Positions 1 to 6,002 of a DNA stretch of 7,474 nucleotides are shown piece after piece. Both the position numbers and the translations under genes were made by a program. The notes below the pieces were generated by a model, which was not told the origin of the DNA, did no database searches, and saw only the letters and a program-made list of their open reading frames with translations. This DNA is from Candidatus Marinamargulisbacteria bacterium SCGC AAA071-K20 (lineage in GTDB: Bacteria > Margulisbacteria > Marinamargulisbacteria > GCA-2716485 > AAA071-K20): NCBI GenBank assembly GCA_003265975.1, contig QFBU01000058.1:1-7474 (forward strand), given 5' to 3'. Within the stretch, counting starts at the first letter, position 1, and every line of letters starts with the position of its first letter.

Positions 1-127
1 AAATAAATTTCATTGTATTTATTTTTTTTTATGATAATATTGGGTAAATTTATATAAAATAAACTAAAAAACAATAAAATAAAAAAATCAACTTATTAAG
101 ATTTTTTATTCTAACAAAGGATTTATT
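1..127 (+). promoter_or_regulatory. AT-rich upstream region and SD of the kinase-like gene
   Basis: No gene is seen here. The stretch is almost entirely A and T, with a nine-T run at 22-30. A clear Shine-Dalgarno, AAAGGA at 116-121, lies 6 nt before the ATG at 128 and decides that start. Several AT-rich hexamers could serve as a -10 (TATAAA at 53-58, or TAATAT at 35-40 with TTGTAT at 13-18 and a 16-nt spacer). The base composition makes such matches cheap, so I do not choose one. Confidence 0.4.
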
Positions 128-1507
128 ATGGAAGTTGGAGTTAGATCACCATTAACAAAACAAGTAAATACAACCAATACAACCGTAAGCAGTAGGCAAC
201 CTTCTAGGAGAAGAAAGTTTGGAGACCCTTCTTTACACGCCACTGAGCGTGTAACCAGGAACAAGAGATCCCGAACTGATCAAGAACCAGTCTCTCCATT
301 GAATCGGAGTAGATTTATGCCCGACCCTAGCGCATTTGACCCCTCCTCACCCAGAACTGGAGCAGCAGCAGGTGCCGGTACATATAGCCATACTAATCCA
401 GCCCCCTCTGCATTTGACTACGGAGCTTACTCCCCACCCAGACTTAGCGCAGCATCTGCACCATCACCTACCCCAAGTAATGGAGGCTACTCCCCACCCC
501 GACGACTAAGTGCTGCAGCTGCCCCACCACCCGCTCCAAGTAGAATAAGTACACATACGCTCACCCCAGCTAGTACAGAAGCTACCATAGCAGCCTACAC
601 AAGTAATCACATCACGAGCACTATCTTCGACTCAATAGACACAGCTGAAGTCTTAGTGCCATTAGATGGAGGTGATCAATACGCAGTATACGACCTTCCT
701 GGAGATAGAGTTGCAAAACTTAAAAAAGGGCCACTGTATGGAAACAGACTTATTGACAGACTAATGGAAGAAGAAGAATGGAGAACTGGAGCATTAGGAA
801 ACTTTCGTACGGCCCCTATTGAAATTAAAATTATCAATATAGAAAGAACGTTTATTGCACATCACGTTACTGCACCGACTCTCGACATCCACCCAGTAAT
901 TGTTCAAAACAAAGGAACAACATTTCTACAACATCTAAAGAGTATAGAAAGCGCTGAACACAAACAGGGTGAACTTGATTCTCTTTTTAAAAATCTATTT
1001 GATACAGTAATTGAAAATGTAAAAACAGGAAAAGTACACGGTTACGACTTAGCTCCAAAAAATGTTATTGAGTACACAGACCCTGAAGGGATTACCGATT
1101 GGGCTCTATGCGATTTTGGAATTCAAGATGATGATGAAGCAGACAATGCAGCAATCCATGTTACCAAAACAATAAATGAAAACTGGAAGGACGTTACCTT
1201 AGAAACCAAGCAAGAGTACTGTCAAAATTTTCTAGTAGAGGCAGTTAAATTTTGTGAAACTACTACCGATCTGGAAACAAAAGATAGAGTAAGAATATTT
1301 GCAAAAGGCTTCAGTACATCACTTTCAAATCAAATACACGGAATTACAATACTAGATGAGGCTCATAGAGTACATCCAGAGACAGGAATAGACTTAGTTG
1401 ATTACTTTAACCCACCTAGAGTAACCGGGCACAAGAGACCCAGGACTGAAGCAGTAAGCGTGAACCCATTTGAGGTACCACTTGGCTTATCATTAAGGCT
1501 TAACTAG
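128..1507 (+). CDS. Protein-kinase-like protein with Pro/Ser-rich N-terminal region (possible secreted effector)
   Basis: A 459-residue protein in two parts. Residues 1-145 are low-complexity and rich in Ser, Thr, Pro, Ala and Arg. They include basic runs (SRRRK at 26-30, KRSR at 46-49), two PSAFD motifs (67-71, 93-97) and a tandem YSPPR repeat (99-139). Residues about 175-400 look like a divergent protein kinase fold: a GGDQYAVYDL glycine-loop-like strand (181-190), VAK with candidate ATP-binding Lys197, an acidic helix (EEEE 214-217) that could supply the alpha-C Glu, a catalytic loop HGYDLAPKN (304-312) with candidate Asp307 and Asn312, and DFG at 329-331. The catalytic loop reads GYD rather than HRD, and I see no clear APE motif. 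There are no membrane segments or classical signal peptide. The C-terminus repeats the basic motif RVTxxKRxRT (431-440). A polar N-terminus, kinase core and NLS-like motifs suggest a secreted, host-directed kinase; that role is inference. The start is fixed by AAAGGA 6 nt upstream. The gene is convergent with the transporter operon and seems unrelated to it. Confidence 0.75.
   Translation: MEVGVRSPLTKQVNTTNTTVSSRQPSRRRKFGDPSLHATERVTRNKRSRTDQEPVSPLNRSRFMPDPSAFDPSSPRTGAAAGAGTYSHTNPAPSAFDYGAYSPPRLSAASAPSPTPSNGGYSPPRRLSAAAAPPPAPSRISTHTLTPASTEATIAAYTSNHITSTIFDSIDTAEVLVPLDGGDQYAVYDLPGDRVAKLKKGPLYGNRLIDRLMEEEEWRTGALGNFRTAPIEIKIINIERTFIAHHVTAPTLDIHPVIVQNKGTTFLQHLKSIESAEHKQGELDSLFKNLFDTVIENVKTGKVHGYDLAPKNVIEYTDPEGITDWALCDFGIQDDDEADNAAIHVTKTINENWKDVTLETKQEYCQNFLVEAVKFCETTTDLETKDRVRIFAKGFSTSLSNQIHGITILDEAHRVHPETGIDLVDYFNPPRVTGHKRPRTEAVSVNPFEVPLGLSLRLN
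251..279 (+). repeat. N-terminal copy of the RVTxxKRxRT-coding repeat
   Basis: This codes for residues 42-51 of the kinase-like protein, including KRSR (46-49). It matches 1421-1449 at 24 of 29 bases by direct alignment, and the protein similarity continues (RVT..KR.RT....VS). The two copies flank the kinase domain about 1.17 kb apart in the same orientation, which suggests an internal duplication. Confidence 0.6.
422..544 (+). repeat. Tandem repeat of two about 20-residue Pro/Ser/Ala units
   Basis: Two adjacent in-frame units, 422-481 (20 codons) and 482-544 (21 codons), encode G(A/G)YSPPR(R)LSAA(S/A)AP(S/P)P(T/A)PS. The protein repeat is clear. At DNA level conservation is strongest over the shared TACTCCCCACCC stretch and decays elsewhere, so the duplication is not recent. 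The higher GC of this section follows from its Pro, Ala and Gly codons. Confidence 0.7.
1421..1449 (+). repeat. C-terminal copy of the RVTxxKRxRT-coding repeat
   Basis: This is the partner of 251-279, with 24 of 29 bases identical. It codes for residues 432-441 of the kinase-like protein, including KRPR (436-439), just after the kinase-like domain and about 20 residues before the stop codon. Confidence 0.6.
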
Positions 1508-1535
1508 CCATACCTCCTTAGGACTTAGTAAGTTA
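1508..1535. other. 28-bp convergent intergenic gap without a recognisable terminator
   Basis: Two converging genes end here. I see only weak structure: GGCT/AGCC with a 5-nt loop across the + strand stop (1497-1509), an ACTTA-G-TAAGT inverted repeat, and an AT-only palindrome TATTTATAAATA near the operon stop. None has a GC-rich stem followed by a T-run. Transcripts from the two sides may therefore overlap, or terminate by a factor-dependent route. Confidence 0.4.
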
Positions 1536-2489
1536 CTATTTATAAATAACGCAGGCCACTTCAGAGTTATCAACCCGCTTTAAGGACAACGATACCTTAC
1601 TACATTCTGGTTTAACCTGAGGACATCTAGGGTGGAACCGACATCCAGAAGGGATATGCAATGGACTTGGTATATCTCCCTGAAGGATAGTAGGTTTATG
1701 TTTTTTACTTGGGTCAGGAATAGGAATAGACGACAACAACGCCTGCGTATACGGATGTTTTGGGTCTTTAAAGATATCAACAGCACTCCCTTTTTCAACA
1801 AGAGATCCTAAATACATCACCATAACTTCATCACAGTATTGGGCAATAACGCCCAAGTCATGTGAAATCATTAATACAGACATTCCATATTCTTCAGTAA
1901 GTTCGCCCAATAGCTCTAATATTTGAGCTTGAACGGTAACGTCCAACGATGCTGTTGGTTCGTCAGCAATTAGTAATTTAGGCTTCATAGAAAGGGTCAT
2001 AGCAATCATAGCTCGCTGGCACATTCCTAAAGAAAATTCATGAGGATAGTTGTCATACCGTACTTCAGGATCAGGTATATTCACCTTTTTTAAAAGTGAA
2101 ATAGCTTCTTCTTTTGCCTCTTTTTTTGAAATCCCTCTATGTAAAAGAATGGTTTCTTGAATTTGCTCTCCCACGGTAAAAACCGGGTTTAATGCCGCCA
2201 ACGGATTCTGAAAAATAAGCCCCACATCTCGACCTCTAATGAGTTGAAGTTCTTTATTTGATTTTTTAAGAAGGTCTTCGCCATTAAATAAGATTTCTCC
2301 TGATTCTATTTTTGCGTTATCTGGTAATAAGTTTAATATAGACATCGCCGTAACTGTTTTTCCTGACCCAGACTCTCCAACAAGACCGATGACCTTTCCC
2401 TTCTCAACTGAAAAACTCACATCGTCTACTGCCGTAACCGTTTCTTTACCTACCTTAAATATCGTTTTCAAATTTTTAATGTCTAGCAC
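1536..2489 (-). CDS. Peptide ABC importer ATP-binding protein (OppD/DppD family)
   Basis: A 317-residue cytoplasmic ATPase that would power uptake of peptides or a related solute through the two permeases encoded upstream. I start it at the GTG at 2489: AAGGAG lies 8 nt upstream, and the protein then begins LDIKNLKT, as family members do. The longer frame from ATG 2528 would add 13 unlikely residues. Visible motifs are Walker A GESGSGKT (38-45), Q-loop Q94, signature FSLGM (152-156), Walker B LLIADEP (172-178) and H-loop His210. The C-terminal oligopeptide/dipeptide extension has the pattern C283-x5-C289-x6-C296-x16-C313, like the Cys cluster proposed to bind an iron-sulfur centre in this family. 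Oddity: the usual SGG of the signature is SLG here. The gene overlaps permease C by 14 nt and is the last gene of the operon; no second ATPase (OppF/DppF) follows. Confidence 0.93.
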   Translation of the reverse strand: MLDIKNLKTIFKVGKETVTAVDDVSFSVEKGKVIGLVGESGSGKTVTAMSILNLLPDNAKIESGEILFNGEDLLKKSNKELQLIRGRDVGLIFQNPLAALNPVFTVGEQIQETILLHRGISKKEAKEEAISLLKKVNIPDPEVRYDNYPHEFSLGMCQRAMIAMTLSMKPKLLIADEPTASLDVTVQAQILELLGELTEEYGMSVLMISHDLGVIAQYCDEVMVMYLGSLVEKGSAVDIFKDPKHPYTQALLSSIPIPDPSKKHKPTILQGDIPSPLHIPSGCRFHPRCPQVKPECSKVSLSLKRVDNSEVACVIYK

Positions 2490-3312
2490 TTGTTTTACTC
2501 CTTGGATCAAAATATGTACGAATTCCATCCCCTAAAAAATTTAAAGCCAGCACCGTCAAGGTAATTAGAACACCCGGAATTAATGCCATCCATGGCGCTT
2601 GCCTCAAAAAACTCAAACTGTTTTCCAACATATTTCCCCAGGACGCATGGGGCGGTTGGACGCCTAAACCTAAAAAGCTTAATACCGACTCAACTAAAAT
2701 AGCACTGCCCATTCCAAGCATCGCCGCTACAATTACTGGGTTTAAACAGTGAGGTAAAATATGTTTAAAAAGTAGAGGCCCTAAAGAAATACCCCTCGCT
2801 TTTGCCGCCGTAATAAATAGTCTATTTTTGACACTCAACACCTCGGCCCTAACCAAACGAGAGACCCCCATCCAACTAGTAAGCCCAATAACGACCATTA
2901 CATTTGTGATACTAGGTTCCATCATCACCTGTATAGTTAGAATTAAAAATAAGGTTGGAATAGCCATAAACATATCTACAATTCTCATTATTATTTCATC
3001 AGCCACCCCACCAGCATACCCAGAAACGACGCCCACAAGCGTCCCGATGGTAATAGAAATTCCAACAGATATAAAACCAACCATCAAAGAAATTCTAGAT
3101 CCATATATACATCTAATTAAAATATCTCGTCCCAAATCGTCCGTCCCAAAAAGATGAGCGAAACTTGGCGATTTAGGCTCCCCAATAAGGTTAGGGTCAA
3201 AATAGTTGGGATCACTACTCGAAATAATTGGAAAAAGAATAGCTAAAAGCGCAAGTCCTGATAAAAACAAAAATGAAAACAATGCTTTTTTTTCTAATGT
3301 TAAAATCCCCAT
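2476..3312 (-). CDS. Peptide ABC importer permease, OppC/DppC type
   Basis: A 278-residue inner-membrane permease of the binding-protein-dependent transport family; with its B-type partner it forms the solute channel. The chosen ATG at 3312 shares one base with the TGA of the preceding gene (TGATG), a usual coupling arrangement. An in-frame ATG at 3336 would add eight polar residues encoded within the upstream gene. A hydrophobic segment near the N-terminus (about 10-30) is followed by the periplasmic stretch SFAHLFGTDDLGRDI (50-64), a hallmark of OppC/DppC proteins. Further membrane segments lie at about 73-97, 112-130, 134-150, 190-215 and 241-262. The cytoplasmic EAA-type loop TAAKARGISLGPLLFKH (168-184) would contact the ATPase. 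Length and motifs are normal for the family. Its 3' end contains the SD and start of the ATPase gene. Confidence 0.93.
   Translation of the reverse strand: MGILTLEKKALFSFLFLSGLALLAILFPIISSSDPNYFDPNLIGEPKSPSFAHLFGTDDLGRDILIRCIYGSRISLMVGFISVGISITIGTLVGVVSGYAGGVADEIIMRIVDMFMAIPTLFLILTIQVMMEPSITNVMVVIGLTSWMGVSRLVRAEVLSVKNRLFITAAKARGISLGPLLFKHILPHCLNPVIVAAMLGMGSAILVESVLSFLGLGVQPPHASWGNMLENSLSFLRQAPWMALIPGVLITLTVLALNFLGDGIRTYFDPRSKTSARH
2498..2503 (-). promoter_or_regulatory. Ribosome binding site AAGGAG for the ATPase gene
   Basis: On the minus strand AAGGAG is followed by 8 nt and then GTG at 2489. It lies inside the last codons of permease C. This site decides the GTG start over the upstream in-frame ATG at 2528, which has no SD. 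Confidence 0.8.
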
Positions 3313-4268
3313 CAACTCACCCTCGGATCTACCCATTTATAGGCAAGGTCAGCTAATAAATTTCCAGTAATTATCAATATCGACGAAAATAAAATCATAC
3401 CCATTAATATAGGATAGTCACGAGAAAACACCGACGCCACCCCTAACTGCCCCATACCTGGCCAAGAAAAAATAAATTCAATAATGTAAGACCCACCAAT
3501 TAAACTAGGCAAATCCATTCCCAATATAGTAATAATGGGCATGGCTGCATTTTTGAAGCTATGTTTAAAGAGTAGTCTAGTTTCTGAAAGCCCTCTCGCC
3601 CTACCCGCTTTGATGTAGTCTTGATTTAAAATTTGGATGATACTAAATCGATGATACCGAGTAAGACAAGCAACTCCTCCAACAATGATAGTTAAAAGCG
3701 GCAAAAAAATATGAGCCCCAATATTTGATAATTTCACATACCACTGAGAGTATTGGTACCCAGGATCTAAATACCCAGACGTTGGAAACCAATTAAGTTC
3801 TAATGAAAAAAATAAAATAAACACTAAACCTAACCAGAATGTTGGAATTGAAAGACCTATAAAAGAAAACACCGTCACACAATCATCAAACATCGATCCT
3901 TTTTTATAACCTGAAATTAAACCCAACGGAAATGTAATACATAATATTAAAATCAGAGAGGAGATTGATAAAAATAAAGTAGCAGGAAATCGCTCTAAGA
4001 TGGCTTCAATAACCGGTTTCCCGCTTACAAAAGAGTAGCCTAAATCACCTTGAAATAAATGCTTAAGCCATAACGCAAACTGCACTAAAATTGGTTTATC
4101 TAATCCTAAATTTTCACGCACTTGCGCAAGATCTTGCAAGCTAACACTAGGGTCCATAAACATTAAAGTTGGATCCCCAGGCGCTAAGTGCATAATCATA
4201 AACGAAAGAAAACAGATACCAAGAAGAAGAGGAACAGAACCAAGGAGTCTCTTAAATAAATAAGGCAT
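3312..4268 (-). CDS. Peptide ABC importer permease, OppB/DppB type
   Basis: A 318-residue inner-membrane permease, partner of the C-type permease. The N-terminus MPYLFKRLLGSVPLLLGI is the typical first membrane segment of OppB/DppB, followed by HLAPGDP (27-33). Hydrophobic segments follow at about 96-120, 130-155, 185-202, 241-262 and 286-308. The EAA-type loop DYIKAGRARGLSETRLLFKH (217-236) should dock on the ATPase. The end KWVDPRVS matches the usual YxxxDPR-type finish. The ATG directly follows the TAA of the binding-protein gene with no gap and no visible SD, so initiation probably depends on coupling. The stop TGA overlaps the next ATG by one base. Confidence 0.94.
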   Translation of the reverse strand: MPYLFKRLLGSVPLLLGICFLSFMIMHLAPGDPTLMFMDPSVSLQDLAQVRENLGLDKPILVQFALWLKHLFQGDLGYSFVSGKPVIEAILERFPATLFLSISSLILILCITFPLGLISGYKKGSMFDDCVTVFSFIGLSIPTFWLGLVFILFFSLELNWFPTSGYLDPGYQYSQWYVKLSNIGAHIFLPLLTIIVGGVACLTRYHRFSIIQILNQDYIKAGRARGLSETRLLFKHSFKNAAMPIITILGMDLPSLIGGSYIIEFIFSWPGMGQLGVASVFSRDYPILMGMILFSSILIITGNLLADLAYKWVDPRVS

Positions 4269-5870
4269 TTAATCTACTAAATATACATTTTCTATAGGAT
4301 TCATAAGTCCAGCAGGACCAGGCCTAGATAAGCCCTCCACGCGCTTATTAATTCCGATGATAGACTCAGGGAAATACAAAAATAAATAAGGAACGTCTTG
4401 TGCAATATGTTGATACAGTTCTTTATAAATTTCTTTTCGTTGTTCTTTTCCAGTAGTCGTTCGTCCTCTTTCTAGTAAAACGTCTACTTCCGGATTCAAA
4501 TACCCAACAAAATTAAAGCCTTCAGGGTACTGACTAGAATGCCAAATAGAGTAACTGTCAGGGTCTAGGCCAAGCGACCACCCTAAAATTACTGCGTCAT
4601 AGTCTTTAGGCGACTTTTTAGCATTTATCACCTTAATAAAAGAACTCCATTCCATTAATTGGATATGAACCTCCACACCAATTTCAGCTAAAAACCGCTG
4701 TATTATTTGAGCTACTTTCTCTCGATCTTTATTCCCTTTATTGGTAATAATTTTAAATGAAAATGGCTTCCCGTCTTTTTCAAATAGTTGTGTTTTAGGA
4801 TTCACTTTAAAACCAGCTTCTTTCAACAATTCCTTAGCAAATGAAGGGTTATATGCAAATTTTGGGATATCTTCGTTATCAGGATAGGACCATAAAACAG
4901 GAGAAGCTGGGATATCTGCTTTAACCCCAAACCCCTTCAAAACACCACTTACAATAGAGTCTTTATTAATAGCATGAGCAATCGCGCGCCTCACTTTACT
5001 ATCAGAAAAAAACGGATGCTTTAAATTAAATCCCATATAGGTATAAACAAGATCGTAGTACCTATGTACATTTAAAAAAGGTTTTGTAGAATACCGAGAA
5101 AAGTCCTTTGCCGGAATGCCAGCTTCGTCAATTTCACCTTTCTCAAGTGCTAATAAGGCAGTATTTGCATCCGGAACTATTTTCATCACAATTAGTTTTG
5201 TTTTGGGCTTACCCATATAGTAGTGGTCGTTACGCTCTAACTGAACATATTGAGCAGGCTGCCACGATTGAAACTTATAGGGTCCCGTTCCCACAGGCGC
5301 CCGATTAAAATCGGCTTTATTAATGTCTTCGCCTTCCAATAAATGTTTAGGTAAAATCCCCATCGCCATACGAATTAAAAAAGGAGCAAAAGGTTGAGGT
5401 AAAATTGCCTCTATAGTGTAGTCATCTATCACATTAAATTGAACAGCTGTCCCATTTAATACAAAATTACTTCGCCTAACGGTATTCGTTTTTGGGTCCA
5501 AAATTACATCAAAAGTAAATTTAACATCATGTGCTGTAAATGGAATGCCATCGTGCCATGTCACGTCTCTTTTTAAACGAAACGTATAATGTATCCCTTC
5601 TTCATTAACGTCATAGGACTCTACAAGATCTGGCTCTAATTCCATATCAGAATTTATTCTAAATAATCCTGAAAACACTAATCCTTCGACTGATGAAGAT
5701 GGTGAGTCGGTAGATAATACTGGATTTAAATAAGTTGGCTCGCCCCCTAAATGGAGATGCAGAATGTCTGTTTTGCTAATTATATTAGGATCGGCTGATG
5801 AGCAGGATACTAAAAACATAATTATGAAACTAAGAAAACCCGCTTTTAGTGAACTTGTAATGGAAGCCAT
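4269..5870 (-). CDS. Peptide/solute-binding lipoprotein of an ABC importer (family 5, OppA/DppA-like)
   Basis: A 533-residue extracytoplasmic solute-binding protein, first gene of the operon, delivering peptides or a similar ligand to the permeases. Residues 1-23 form a lipoprotein signal: Lys9, a hydrophobic core FLSFIIMFL, then the lipobox LVSC with acylated Cys23. The mature part has the family 5 pattern: GGEPTYLNPVLS near the start, LVESYDVNEEGIHYTFRLK (82-100), a WHDGIPFTAHDVKFTF motif (104-119), GTGPYKF (195-201) and VRRAIAHAINK (about 293-303). Length is normal. Ligand specificity cannot be read from sequence. Upstream of the ATG at 5870 an in-frame stop lies only two codons away, so the frame cannot extend. 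The nearest SD-like string, AGGG, is 1 nt from the ATG, too close to be good. A strong SD further upstream belongs to a short overlapping ORF (5846-5911), and a 14-bp palindrome touches the start codon. Confidence 0.93.
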   Translation of the reverse strand: MASITSSLKAGFLSFIIMFLVSCSSADPNIISKTDILHLHLGGEPTYLNPVLSTDSPSSSVEGLVFSGLFRINSDMELEPDLVESYDVNEEGIHYTFRLKRDVTWHDGIPFTAHDVKFTFDVILDPKTNTVRRSNFVLNGTAVQFNVIDDYTIEAILPQPFAPFLIRMAMGILPKHLLEGEDINKADFNRAPVGTGPYKFQSWQPAQYVQLERNDHYYMGKPKTKLIVMKIVPDANTALLALEKGEIDEAGIPAKDFSRYSTKPFLNVHRYYDLVYTYMGFNLKHPFFSDSKVRRAIAHAINKDSIVSGVLKGFGVKADIPASPVLWSYPDNEDIPKFAYNPSFAKELLKEAGFKVNPKTQLFEKDGKPFSFKIITNKGNKDREKVAQIIQRFLAEIGVEVHIQLMEWSSFIKVINAKKSPKDYDAVILGWSLGLDPDSYSIWHSSQYPEGFNFVGYLNPEVDVLLERGRTTTGKEQRKEIYKELYQHIAQDVPYLFLYFPESIIGINKRVEGLSRPGPAGLMNPIENVYLVD

Positions 5871-5911
5871 ACCCTATAGGGTAACATACCTTTCTGAGCC
5901 TGTGCAGGCAT
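5846..5911 (-). CDS. Possible 21-aa upstream ORF / leader peptide of the transporter operon
   Basis: On the minus strand AAGGAAGG (5918-5925), 6 nt and an ATG at 5911 open a 21-codon frame, MPAQAQKGMLPYRVWLPLQVH, ending TAA at 5846. It overlaps the binding-protein ORF by 25 nt in another reading frame and ends just inside it. Because the binding-protein ATG has no well-spaced SD of its own, ribosomes may load here and re-initiate at the nearby ATG (5870). The peptide has no recognisable homology, and the SD could instead be a chance match. Confidence 0.3.
   Translation of the reverse strand: MPAQAQKGMLPYRVWLPLQVH
5870..5883. repeat. 14-bp perfect palindrome at the binding-protein start codon
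   Basis: TACCCTATAGGGTA reads the same on both strands. It covers the first base of the binding-protein ATG and the 13 bases before it. In mRNA it could fold as a 5-bp stem with a UAUA loop against the start codon; in DNA it could be a dimeric-regulator site. Either use is inference. Confidence 0.55.
5898..5909. repeat. Small inverted repeat GCCTG-TG-CAGGC
   Basis: A 5-bp inverted repeat with a 2-bp centre, GC-rich against an AT-rich background, lies at the 5' end of the possible upstream ORF of the transporter operon. It could fold as a 4-bp stem with a tetraloop in the leader mRNA. It is too short to be secure by itself. Confidence 0.3.
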
Positions 5912-5917
5912 ACAATA

Positions 5918-5925
5918 CCTTCCTT
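5918..5925 (-). promoter_or_regulatory. Strong SD-like sequence AAGGAAGG upstream of the transporter operon
   Basis: This is the only well-spaced SD between the divergent gene and the binding-protein start. It is 6 nt from the ATG at 5911 (upstream ORF) but 47 nt from the binding-protein ATG, so it cannot serve the latter directly. Confidence 0.45.
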
Positions 5926-5930
5926 AATAC

Positions 5931-5959
5931 ATTATTAAAAGTTTAAACCTATACAACAA
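5931..5959 (-). promoter_or_regulatory. Candidate sigma70-like promoter for the transporter operon
   Basis: Minus strand: TTGTTG (5959-5954), a 17-nt spacer and AATAAT (5936-5931). The -10 matches at 5 of 6 bases and the -35 at 3 of 6. The predicted start, near 5924, would fall within the SD of the upstream ORF, which weakens the call. An alternative -10, TATAGT (5977-5972), has no convincing -35. Confidence 0.3.
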
Positions 5960-6002
5960 AGGGGAAATACTACTATATCTAAACCAGAGAAAGAAGATTT
6001 AA

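Noticed and set aside
1497..1509. GGCT-TAACT-AGCC hairpin as a terminator of the kinase-like gene
   Set aside because: The stem is only 4 bp, it spans the stop codon, and no T-run follows.
1499..1519. Perfect SD-like AAGGAGGT immediately before an ATG on the minus strand in the convergent gap
   Set aside because: The frame it opens is ATG GCT AGT TAA, three codons long, and the spacing to the ATG is zero. No ORF is supported.
2490..2528. Longer start of the ATPase gene at ATG 2528
   Set aside because: The extra 13 residues do not fit the family, no SD precedes that ATG, and AAGGAG is placed exactly for the GTG at 2489.
2828..3157. 109-codon + strand frame inside permease C
   Set aside because: It lies wholly antisense to a clear membrane protein gene and its product has no family resemblance.
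3313..3336. Longer start of permease C at ATG 3336
   Set aside because: It would add a polar octapeptide encoded inside permease B; the TGATG overlap at 3312 is the usual coupled start.
5764..5946. 60-codon + strand frame over the lipoprotein 5' end
   Set aside because: It is antisense to the lipoprotein signal region, with no SD and no recognisable product.
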